Assembly (NCBI GenBank): GCA_016932035.1
Contig: JAFGDR010000019.1
Coordinates: 1-29,575 of the forward strand
From: Candidatus Cloacimonadota bacterium
Lineage (GTDB): Bacteria > Cloacimonadota > Cloacimonadia > JGIOTU-2
DNA length: 29,575 bases
Direction: 5' to 3'
Shown here: piece after piece, positions 1-7,487 of the stretch
Position numbering within the stretch: position 1 is the first letter of the stretch
Layout of the letters: every line of letters begins with the position of its first letter
Position numbers and translations under genes: made by a program
Notes under the pieces: generated by a model
Databases searched by the model: none
Told to the model about the DNA's origin: nothing
What the model saw: only the letters and a program-made list of their open reading frames with translations

Positions 1-3
1 AAG

Positions 4-1629
4 GTGAACATTAAAAAAGTCATCTTAACTGCATTGTTATTTTCTCTCACTCTTCAACTCCTTTTCTGTTCATCGGCAGCAGTTGCCAAGAAAAATGAAC
101 CTGCAGAAGGAGTCCGCGTTGCCGTGTGGGGCTTTCATTACAATGATCTTGATAGCCGAACCATGTGCAACAAATATCTTCCCAGCGATTTTCAGGAGGT
201 TGGTAAAGAAAATCCGGGCATCTTTATGATTTCCGAAAAAGATGTGGATAAAGCTCTTGGAAAAACAAAAGTGGAAGCACTCGACCAATCTGTTGTTGCT
301 GATTTTGCGAAGAAGGTTGATTCCCAGATAAATATCTGGGGTAATGTATCCCAGATCGAATCGACACTCTTTAACATGATCGTGTTCATCTACGATGTGC
401 AGACATCGGAGATCAAATATGAACAGATCAAGGTTGAGAAGAAAAAAGAGGAACGTCAAAAAGCTGTTCAAAAAGTGTTTGATATCGCGATCGAGATGTG
501 CGGTTCTGCCGAGACCAAAGCAATGGAAATTGCAATGAACTTTTTCAATTCCGAGCAGTATACCGATGCAAGACAAGCATTCTTAAATGTTCTTGATCTC
601 AATTCTGAAGAAAAAGAAGCGTATCTCTATCTCGCATATATCAGCGCTCTTGAAGGAGATTATCCTACTGCAATTGATTATTACAATAATGCCCTCGAAA
701 TCGATCCGGAATATATCATAGCGCTTGAAGGGCTTGCCTGGTCATATAAAATGATAGAAGACTATGATATGGCTAATGAAACCTATCGCACCCTTGCAGA
801 TATTGAAGAAGGCAATATTGATTATGTGGTTTGTATCGGCGAGATTTGCAGCATCACAGACAACTTCGATGACGCAGTCGATGCATATGAAGAAGCATTG
901 GAGATCAATCCCGACTGTCTTGTAGCGCACAAGCCGCTTGGAATTCTCTATTTCGAAGAAGATATGTATGATGAAGCAATTCCTCATCTTCGTGCAGTCG
1001 TTGATGCTGGCGTTGAGGATAGTGACATCGAAAAGAAACTTGCAATCGCATACCAGAAAACAGGCAGGATCGATGAAGCTGTACAGCAGAATCTCGATAT
1101 TATCGAAAGAAACCCGAAAGCTCCTGCTCCGTATCTGAACCTCGCTGCAATCTACGTAACTCAGCAGGATTTCGCAAAAGCTCTCGATGCATTGAACACA
1201 TATATAGAACTCATGCCGGAATCAGCAATCGGTTACAATAGAATTGCTGACGTGTATCGCCAGATGAAGGAGTATGACAAGGCTATACAGTTTGCACAGA
1301 AGTCCGCAGAGATCGCTCCCGGTCAACCGGAGCCATACCTTATCCTTGGTGAGATCGATAATGAGCGTGGGTATCAAAGCTATCAATTGTATGTCGATTA
1401 TGATGAGAAAGCGAAAAACGCTGGTGGTGATGAATATATTAAATATAATGATCTGCGAAAAGTGAATAAGAAAGAAGCTAATGCTTATTTCACTTCTGCA
1501 AAAGACTATTATGAAAAAGCTAATTCATTAACATCCGATTATTTCATGCAGGAACGGTTGAACGATAAGGTCGATCTTGTCAATCAGCTGATCGAAGAAA
1601 CAAAGCACGATCCTTTCTATGATGAATAA
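4..1629 (+). CDS. Exported TPR-repeat protein with TolB/CsgG-like N-terminal region
   Basis: 541 aa from a GTG start three bases into the window, so the ribosome binding site cannot be seen and the frame could in principle run further upstream. The start is supported by an immediate signal peptide (lysines at 4-5, hydrophobic core 6-21). Cys22 is preceded by Phe, which is a poor lipobox, so signal peptidase I cleavage after Ala28 (AVA) is more likely. Residues about 35-165 are a compact alpha/beta region (RVAVWGF, then INIWGNVS and IVFIYDVQ) resembling the TolB-N/CsgG fold by eye. From about 178 to 460 there are roughly eight 34-residue TPR units with typical A..Y..AL.I.P spacing. The last 80 residues are charged and helical. 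A role as a periplasmic scaffold is inferred; the specific partner is unknown. The end overlaps glyQ by 11 bases, so the two genes are probably co-translated. Confidence 0.8.
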   Translation: MNIKKVILTALLFSLTLQLLFCSSAAVAKKNEPAEGVRVAVWGFHYNDLDSRTMCNKYLPSDFQEVGKENPGIFMISEKDVDKALGKTKVEALDQSVVADFAKKVDSQINIWGNVSQIESTLFNMIVFIYDVQTSEIKYEQIKVEKKKEERQKAVQKVFDIAIEMCGSAETKAMEIAMNFFNSEQYTDARQAFLNVLDLNSEEKEAYLYLAYISALEGDYPTAIDYYNNALEIDPEYIIALEGLAWSYKMIEDYDMANETYRTLADIEEGNIDYVVCIGEICSITDNFDDAVDAYEEALEINPDCLVAHKPLGILYFEEDMYDEAIPHLRAVVDAGVEDSDIEKKLAIAYQKTGRIDEAVQQNLDIIERNPKAPAPYLNLAAIYVTQQDFAKALDALNTYIELMPESAIGYNRIADVYRQMKEYDKAIQFAQKSAEIAPGQPEPYLILGEIDNERGYQSYQLYVDYDEKAKNAGGDEYIKYNDLRKVNKKEANAYFTSAKDYYEKANSLTSDYFMQERLNDKVDLVNQLIEETKHDPFYDE

Positions 1630-2485
1630 AGCGTTAACCTTTCAGCAGATCATCTTTCATCTGCAACAGTACTGGGATTCTATAGGCTGTATTATACGTC
1701 AGCCTTATGATGTGGAGATGGGAGCGGGAACGTTTCATCCTGCAACCTTTTTCGGATCGCTTTCTAACAAAGATGAACGAGTTGCATACACACAACCTTC
1801 GAGACGTCCCAAAGATGGTCGTTATGGAGACAATCCGAACAGACTACAGCATTATTACCAGTTCCAGGTGATCATCAAACCGTCGCCGGACGATATTCAG
1901 GACCTTTACCTCAAGAGTCTTGAAGCAATCGGAACTCCTATACGTGAACACGATGTCCGGTTTGTCGAAGATGATTGGGAATCACCAACACTTGGTGCAG
2001 CTGGACTTGGTTGGGAAGTGTGGCTTGATGGTATGGAAATCTCCCAATTCACCTATTTCCAGCAGATAGCAGGTTATGAATTGAAATCTGTGCCTGTAGA
2101 GCTTACTTACGGTTTGGAACGTATCGCTATGTATATTCAACAGGTTGATCATTTTAAAGATATTATGTGGAATGATACTATGACCTATGGCGACGTTTAT
2201 ATGAAAAGTGAAAAGGAGTTCTGCGAGTTCAATTTCAAGACAGCGAATGTTGACATGCTTTTTGGTGAATTTGACCGCTATGAAAAAGAGATCTATGGTC
2301 AGATAGAGATGGGCTTGGTATTCCCAGCGTATGATTATGTGCTCAAGTGCTCGCATACGTTTAACCTACTCGATGCGCGCGGAGCTATCAGCGTGTCCGA
2401 AAGAGCATTATACATAAAACGCATCAGGAACCTTGCCCGTGCATGCGCCACAGCATTTATCGAATCCCAGAAGAACCAAACATAA
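1619..2485 (+). CDS. glyQ: Glycine--tRNA ligase alpha subunit
   Basis: 288 aa, the normal length for GlyQ, the catalytic (class II) subunit of the alpha2-beta2 bacterial glycyl-tRNA synthetase, which charges tRNA-Gly in the cytoplasm. Family blocks are very clear: [17 protein letters not shown] near the N-terminus, [62 protein letters not shown], and [18 protein letters not shown] near the C-terminus. In the usual LGAWGLGWEVW block the Trp is Ala ([11 protein letters not shown]). Two consecutive ATG codons (1619, 1622) are possible starts. The gene overlaps the TPR gene by 11 bases. The beta subunit gene glyS, usually directly downstream, is not here; the next gene is a nucleotidyltransferase-fold protein. 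A glyS elsewhere in the genome is expected. Confidence 0.97.
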   Translation: MMNKALTFQQIIFHLQQYWDSIGCIIRQPYDVEMGAGTFHPATFFGSLSNKDERVAYTQPSRRPKDGRYGDNPNRLQHYYQFQVIIKPSPDDIQDLYLKSLEAIGTPIREHDVRFVEDDWESPTLGAAGLGWEVWLDGMEISQFTYFQQIAGYELKSVPVELTYGLERIAMYIQQVDHFKDIMWNDTMTYGDVYMKSEKEFCEFNFKTANVDMLFGEFDRYEKEIYGQIEMGLVFPAYDYVLKCSHTFNLLDARGAISVSERALYIKRIRNLARACATAFIESQKNQT

Positions 2486-2493
2486 GGATATGT

Positions 2494-3210
2494 ATGCCCA
2501 AAAATACTAAAACAATATATAAAGAAATACTTGATTGCTACTCGGAGACTTTCAAAGGATCTTTGCACTCTCTCTATATTTACGGTAGTGCTACCACAGA
2601 AGATTTCAATGAGAAGTATTCAGATATCAATGTCGCAGTCATCCTTGATGATATTTCAATCAGAAATCTTATCAAAGCAAGAACATGTATCAAGAAATTG
2701 AATAAGAAGCATGTGACTGCACCTCTGTTCTTGACGGAAGAGTATATCAATGATTCACTTGATTCATTTCCGCTAGAATTCTTGTCGATCAAGAATTCCC
2801 ATATTACTCTTTTCGGCGACGATGTTTTTAAAGATATAGCGATCGAACCGGATCATGTCCGCCTTCAAGCAGAACGCGAATTAAAAGGAAAGCTACTCCT
2901 CCTTCGTGCTTCATTCCTGGAAAACATCGATCAGAAATATATCTTGAATGGTCTCGTTGTTTCATCATTTTCTGCACTCATTCCCGTTTTAAAAGGAATA
3001 CTCTTTGTTAAAGGGAGCGACATTCCGATCAATGCACTCGATGTGGTCCAGAAAACCTCAGTTGTTACTGAAATTGACCTGTCATCCTTTGAAGCAGCCT
3101 ATAAGATAAAGAACCGACATCTTAAACTCAAAAACGAAGAATTAATCACATTCTTTGAATCCTATATTTCTGCAGTAGATTCCTTAGCAGAACTCGTCGA
3201 TAAGTTCTAA
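2494..3210 (+). CDS. Nucleotidyltransferase-fold protein, possibly lacking one metal ligand
   Basis: 238 aa. The frame opens at 2443 inside glyQ, but ATG 2494 is chosen because AAGGA at 2484-2488 sits 5 bases before it. Residues 28-50 carry the pol-beta-type nucleotidyltransferase signature: Gly31-Ser32, then Ser43-Asp44-Ile45-Asn46 followed by a hydrophobic strand. The usual motif is GS...SDIDL, so the second catalytic Asp is Asn here. The rest (about 75-235) is mostly helical and resembles the C-terminal part of stand-alone nucleotidyltransferase-domain proteins, with no membrane segment or signal peptide. The substrate cannot be told from sequence; candidates are nucleotide transfer to a protein or small molecule, or a non-catalytic binding role. 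It lies 8 bases after glyQ and is probably in the same transcript. Confidence 0.75.
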   Translation: MPKNTKTIYKEILDCYSETFKGSLHSLYIYGSATTEDFNEKYSDINVAVILDDISIRNLIKARTCIKKLNKKHVTAPLFLTEEYINDSLDSFPLEFLSIKNSHITLFGDDVFKDIAIEPDHVRLQAERELKGKLLLLRASFLENIDQKYILNGLVVSSFSALIPVLKGILFVKGSDIPINALDVVQKTSVVTEIDLSSFEAAYKIKNRHLKLKNEELITFFESYISAVDSLAELVDKF

Positions 3211-3266
3211 ATATTCACGCTGGTCATGGATTTTGTAAGCACGATTCGTGCGGTGAAGTAGTTGTT

Positions 3267-4520
3267 ATGACAAGAGTTGCAGTAATCGGCGGTGGTCCTG
3301 CCGGTATGATGGCAGCATGCAGAGCTGCTGAATGCGGAGCAGACGTCACGCTTCTTGAAAAAAAGAACAAACTCGGTTTGAAACTCTCCCTCACCGGCAA
3401 GGGGCGATGTAATATTACCAATACGGAAACGGAAATAATGACATTCGTCGAGAAGTATGGTGAGAATGGCAAATTTCTCATCAATACTTTCAATCGCTTC
3501 TACAATAAAGATTTGATGGAATTTCTGCAGAAACACGGTCTTGTTTTGAAAGAACTGTCCGGAGGACGTATCTATCCCGATTCTGACAATTCGTGGGATG
3601 TCGTGGATGTTTTTGTTGAGTATCTCAAGGATTTGGGCGTACATATTGAATATAATTCCGCTGCCAAAGAGCTGCTTCATTATCAACATGCGGCAGGTGG
3701 GGTTGTTCATGAGAAGGGCACGTTGCTTTGTGATGCTATCATCATTGCAACTGGCGGGAAGTCCTATCCGCAAACCGGTTCTTCGGGAGATGGATATCAA
3801 TTTGCGCGCGTAACCGGTCATAAAGTAACTGATTTATATCCCGGTCTTGTACCTTTTAATCTTCAAGATATTGATCCGCAACTTGATGGTCTCAAGCTGA
3901 AAAATGTAGAAGTTTCAGTGACAAATGATGATCATCTTCTTGCAAGTACTTTCGGAGAGTTTTTCTTTACGGAATGGGGTGCAGACGGCTCAGCGATCCT
4001 GAGATTAAGCAGCATGGTCAAAGAAGAAGTTCAGGAAGACTATCTAACCTTACATGTCGACGTGAAACCGGCTCTTGACGAGCAGAAGGTGCATGAAAGG
4101 ATATTACGAGAAATTCAAAATAATGGAAAATTAACATATTTGAGAATGCTGAAAGAACTGCTCCCGGAACAGCTGGTTCCCTATTTTATTTTAAGAACAG
4201 GCATACCGGAAGACATTCATATAGCAACTATTAATAAACAACATAGAGAAACCATTGTACGGAATCTAAAGAATCTTACCTTCACGATCACAGGTACGAG
4301 ACCTATGGAAGAGGCGATCATAACCTCAGGCGGGGTGGCACTATCAGAAGTTGACCCTGGTACGATGGAATCAAAGAAGATCAAAAATCTGTATTTTGCA
4401 GGAGAAGTGTTGGATATCGATGGTGATACCGGGGGATACAATCTGCAAGCAGCTTTTTCAACAGGATATATCGCAGGGGAAAATGCGGCAAAGGAACAAG
4501 AGCATAATGAAAAAAATTGA
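3267..4520 (+). CDS. BaiN/HI0933-family FAD-dependent oxidoreductase
   Basis: 417 aa. The N-terminus has the Rossmann dinucleotide-binding motif GGGPAGMMAA (about residues 8-17) followed by an acidic strand end (TLLEKK). The family hallmark TGKGRCNITN is at about 47-56, an ATGGKSYPQTGSSGDGY block lies mid-protein, and the second FAD-contact block is C-terminal (NLYFAGEVLDIDGDTGGYN, then AFSTGYIAG). These define the HI0933/YhiN flavoprotein family, which includes BaiN. The physiological reaction is unclear for most members, so no substrate is assigned. The start is preceded only by weak purine-rich bases. A 56-base gap separates it from the nucleotidyltransferase gene and contains no recognisable promoter or terminator. 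The 3' end overlaps the PHP gene by 14 bases. Confidence 0.93.
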   Translation: MTRVAVIGGGPAGMMAACRAAECGADVTLLEKKNKLGLKLSLTGKGRCNITNTETEIMTFVEKYGENGKFLINTFNRFYNKDLMEFLQKHGLVLKELSGGRIYPDSDNSWDVVDVFVEYLKDLGVHIEYNSAAKELLHYQHAAGGVVHEKGTLLCDAIIIATGGKSYPQTGSSGDGYQFARVTGHKVTDLYPGLVPFNLQDIDPQLDGLKLKNVEVSVTNDDHLLASTFGEFFFTEWGADGSAILRLSSMVKEEVQEDYLTLHVDVKPALDEQKVHERILREIQNNGKLTYLRMLKELLPEQLVPYFILRTGIPEDIHIATINKQHRETIVRNLKNLTFTITGTRPMEEAIITSGGVALSEVDPGTMESKKIKNLYFAGEVLDIDGDTGGYNLQAAFSTGYIAGENAAKEQEHNEKN

Positions 4521-5337
4521 TCTACATATACACTCAAATTTTTCTGACGGCACGAAGCATCCACGAGATATTATTAAAGAAACAAAAGAGCAGGGATTCG
4601 ATGTAATCTCCATAACCGACCATGATACTTTGGACGGGTATCAGGTTGGTAAAAGATTTGCACGGCGAATGAATATCGAACTTGTCCCGGGAGTTGAAAT
4701 AAGCAGTTATTTCCAATCTTTTGATGTGCACATTCTGGCCTATTTTGTCGATGTGCATAACCGGCAACTCGTCAATATGTTGAAGTATTTACAAAAGGGA
4801 CGTATTCTTCGGGCGCAGAAGATACTCGATAAATTAGATGAATACGGGATCAGGTTGAAACTTAAAGATGTTTTCGAGCACGTTGAAAACAAAAAAGTCG
4901 TGGGACGTCCTCATATTGCAACTGCAATGGCTGAAAAAGAATATACAACCTATGAAGAAGCATTCTGGCATTACATCGGCAATGACAGACCTGCGTATGT
5001 GCGAAAACCGACCTTCCCGCCAGAAGAAGTTATCAAGATCATCAAAGAAGCTGGCGGTATTGCAATTTTGGCTCATCCCGGCGTAATAAAAAATGATTTT
5101 ATTATTGCGGACCTTGTCGATTTCGGTCTTGACGGTCTCGAGGTTTTTTATCCTCTTCACAGCCAATATCAACGACAAAATTATATTGAACTGGCTGAAC
5201 GCTATGGGCTTCTGATGACAGGTGGTTCGGATTATCATGGTTTTGCACGCAAAAACGAAGAATATGGACAAGCTCTTCTTAAAGAAAATTATTTTAACCA
5301 AATATTAGATTACAGGAAAACAAAACATGCCCATTAA
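4507..5337 (+). CDS. PHP-domain phosphoesterase (RNase AM/TrpH-like)
   Basis: 276 aa from ATG 4507. The open frame extends back to 4351 inside the flavoprotein gene, but residue 1 here leads straight into the PHP core (MKKIDLHIHSNFSDGT) and AAGGA lies 11-16 bases upstream. Metal-site residues are all visible: His7 and His9, Asp14, His39 (ITDHDT), Glu64 (GVEIS), His75, His136, His190 (LAHPG), Asp242 and His244 (GGSDYHG). Length and order match the YciV/TrpH group, of which E. coli RNase AM (RnmA) is a 5'-3' exonuclease and 3',5'-nucleotide bisphosphate phosphatase. Cytoplasmic; RNA end trimming or pAp hydrolysis is the likely job by family. It overlaps both neighbours (14 bases upstream, 11 downstream), indicating translational coupling. 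Confidence 0.92.
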   Translation: MKKIDLHIHSNFSDGTKHPRDIIKETKEQGFDVISITDHDTLDGYQVGKRFARRMNIELVPGVEISSYFQSFDVHILAYFVDVHNRQLVNMLKYLQKGRILRAQKILDKLDEYGIRLKLKDVFEHVENKKVVGRPHIATAMAEKEYTTYEEAFWHYIGNDRPAYVRKPTFPPEEVIKIIKEAGGIAILAHPGVIKNDFIIADLVDFGLDGLEVFYPLHSQYQRQNYIELAERYGLLMTGGSDYHGFARKNEEYGQALLKENYFNQILDYRKTKHAH

Positions 5338-5950
5338 ACGACTGATCCTCCTCAAAGAATTCGAAACGAACACGTATCTCATCTGGGATAAAGAAGAGGG
5401 GGTTGGAGTAGTTATCGATCCTGCTAACAATGCAGAGGAAATTGCAAAGGAAGCAAAAAGATTGGGTTTTGAGATCAAATACATCATAAATACACACGGG
5501 CATGCTGATCATATCCTGGCGAACTCACAACTGAAAAAACTAACCGATGCTACACTGTGCATTCATGAAGAGGATAATGAAAAATTAAGTAATCCTGATC
5601 TTAACCTGAGTGCCTTTATTGGCTATCCGATGACAACCACAAAAGCAGATCAGCTTCTTAAGGATGGAGATATCATCAAAATCGGCAATATTTCCTTAAA
5701 GGTTCTTCATACACCAGGTCACTCCAAGGGCGGAATATGCTTAGTTGGGGACGGATTTGTATTCAGTGGAGATACCCTATTTTTTGAAAGTATCGGTCGG
5801 TATGATTTCCCTGACAGCAACGGAGATCAGCTCAGGAAAAGTATACAAGAGAAACTGTTCACACTTCCAGATTCAACAAAAGTATATACAGGCCACGGTG
5901 GACCGACAACAATTGGTCACGAAAAATTACATAATCCATTCTTCTTTTAA
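5327..5950 (+). CDS. MBL-fold metallo-hydrolase (glyoxalase II-like)
   Basis: 207 aa, the usual length of the short glyoxalase II-like family. Zinc ligands are complete: THGHADH (His57, His59, Asp61, His62), His132 in HTPGHSKGG, Asp149 in SGDTLF, and His190 in TGHGGPTT. The C-terminal extension of true GloB that binds glutathione is absent, so hydrolysis of S-lactoylglutathione is not implied; a thioester or other small-molecule hydrolase is all that can be said. The gene starts 11 bases before the PHP gene ends, with AGGA about 10 bases upstream, and ends 3 bases before guaA. Confidence 0.93.
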   Translation: MPIKRLILLKEFETNTYLIWDKEEGVGVVIDPANNAEEIAKEAKRLGFEIKYIINTHGHADHILANSQLKKLTDATLCIHEEDNEKLSNPDLNLSAFIGYPMTTTKADQLLKDGDIIKIGNISLKVLHTPGHSKGGICLVGDGFVFSGDTLFFESIGRYDFPDSNGDQLRKSIQEKLFTLPDSTKVYTGHGGPTTIGHEKLHNPFFF

Positions 5951-5953
5951 ATT

Positions 5954-7483
5954 ATGATAATAATTTTAGATTTCGGCTCACAATATACTTATTTGATCCT
6001 CAAGTCGGTTCAGCAGCTGAACCTTTCATGTAAGGTTGTTCATTTTGAAATTTCGCTAACTGAGATCAAAGAGATCAATCCTCAGGCGATAATACTCTCC
6101 GGTAGCCCCTATAGTGTTCTTGATGATGATGCACCCTTTTGCGACCCAGCGATATTTGAACTTGGCATCCCGATCCTTGGCATCTGTTATGGTATGCAGC
6201 TCCTATGTCATCTCATGGACGGGCAGGTCGGGCATTCCCTAAAAAAAGAGTTCGGATATGTTGAGTTGATCATCAATGAAAGGCATGAACTTTTTAAAGG
6301 ACTGGAAACAGGAGATGTTGTCTGGATGAGCCATTCTGACAAGATCGAGAGAGTACCTGCTGGATTTATTACGTATTCAAGCACAATCAATACTCCTTTT
6401 GTTGCCATGGAAGACAAAACAAGAAATATTTTTGCAGTCCAATTCCATCCTGAAGTGTCGCATACCGAGAAAGGATTATATATCTTCAAGAATTTTCTCC
6501 TGAATATTTGCGGACTAAAACCGAACTGGACACCAAGTTCGTTCATTGAAAAGAAATCCAAAGAGATTAAGGACATGGTCGGTGATGCGAATGTCGTTCT
6601 GGGACTAAGTGGAGGTGTGGACTCATCTGTTACAGCGATATTGCTTCATAAGGTTATTGACGATCAGCTCATACCAATTATTGTCGATACAGGCTTAATG
6701 AGAAAGAATGAAGTTTTTGAGATTCGGGAAATCTTTGAAAACATTGGTCTTCATCTCATTGTCGTGAACGCAAAAAATATTTTCATGAAGGAATTAAAAG
6801 GGATCGTTGATCCTGAGAAGAAGAGGAAAATCATTGGACGGCTTTTTATTGAAATATTCCAGGAAGAAGCTTCAAAGTTTGATAATGTTCAATTTCTTGC
6901 ACAGGGCACGCTCTATCCCGATGTGATCGAAAGTTCCTCCAGCAGTGAGAACGGACCATCTGTCACTATCAAATCTCATCATAATGTTGGTGGATTACCT
7001 GAATCATTAAATCTAACATTAATTGAACCTCTTCGAGAATTGTTCAAATATGAAGTTCGGGTAGTGGGCAAAGAGCTTGGCTTGCCTGATGAAATACTGT
7101 TCAGGCATCCGTTTCCAGGTCCGGGACTCGCAGTTCGAATCATTGGAGATATTACAGAAGATAAAGTACAACAGCTTCAGGAAATCGATTATATCTTTAT
7201 CGAGGAGCTAAAGGCAAATTACTGCTATGATCGTATATGGCAAGCATTCGCAGTCCTCCTTCCCATACAAACCGTCGGTGTTATGGGAGACGGCAGGACG
7301 TATGAATACGTCTGCGCACTTCGTGCTGTGAACAGCCTGGATGGTATGACTGCTGACTGGGCAAAAATTCCATATCAAATCTTACGGAAAATATCAAACA
7401 GGATCATAAACGAAGTGCAGGGCATAAATAGAGTGGTATATGATATCAGTTCAAAACCTCCAAGTACAATTGAATGGGAATAA
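5954..7483 (+). CDS. guaA: GMP synthase (glutamine-hydrolysing)
   Basis: 509 aa, full length. It converts XMP, ATP and glutamine to GMP, the last step of guanine nucleotide synthesis. Class I glutamine amidotransferase domain at 1-185: nucleophile Cys78 in GICYGMQ and His165/Glu167 in FHPEV. ATP-pyrophosphatase domain from about 200: PP-loop SGGVDSS at 219-225. The dimerisation domain ends with the conserved PPSTIEWE. Other signatures are GTLYPDVIES, KSHHNVGGLP and RHPFPGPGLAVR. No Shine-Dalgarno is visible before ATG 5954; the start lies 3 bases after the preceding stop, so re-initiation is plausible. The foldase gene begins 4 bases after the stop codon. Confidence 0.98.
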   Translation: MIIILDFGSQYTYLILKSVQQLNLSCKVVHFEISLTEIKEINPQAIILSGSPYSVLDDDAPFCDPAIFELGIPILGICYGMQLLCHLMDGQVGHSLKKEFGYVELIINERHELFKGLETGDVVWMSHSDKIERVPAGFITYSSTINTPFVAMEDKTRNIFAVQFHPEVSHTEKGLYIFKNFLLNICGLKPNWTPSSFIEKKSKEIKDMVGDANVVLGLSGGVDSSVTAILLHKVIDDQLIPIIVDTGLMRKNEVFEIREIFENIGLHLIVVNAKNIFMKELKGIVDPEKKRKIIGRLFIEIFQEEASKFDNVQFLAQGTLYPDVIESSSSSENGPSVTIKSHHNVGGLPESLNLTLIEPLRELFKYEVRVVGKELGLPDEILFRHPFPGPGLAVRIIGDITEDKVQQLQEIDYIFIEELKANYCYDRIWQAFAVLLPIQTVGVMGDGRTYEYVCALRAVNSLDGMTADWAKIPYQILRKISNRIINEVQGINRVVYDISSKPPSTIEWE

Positions 7484-7487
7484 GATC

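Noticed and set aside
2443-2493. 17-codon upstream extension of the nucleotidyltransferase gene
   Set aside because: It lies inside glyQ and has no ribosome binding site, whereas ATG 2494 has AAGGA at proper spacing.
3239-3251. Inverted repeat GCACG-ATT-CGTGC before the flavoprotein gene, considered as terminator
   Set aside because: The stem is 5 bp, the loop 3 bases, and no T-run follows, so termination is unlikely.
3207-3821. 204-codon minus-strand open frame opposite the flavoprotein gene
   Set aside because: The plus strand encodes the conserved FAD-binding domain here; the antisense product is low-complexity and unmatched.
4834-5301. 155-codon minus-strand open frame opposite the PHP gene
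   Set aside because: The plus frame carries the metal-binding residues of a PHP enzyme; the antisense frame is a by-product.
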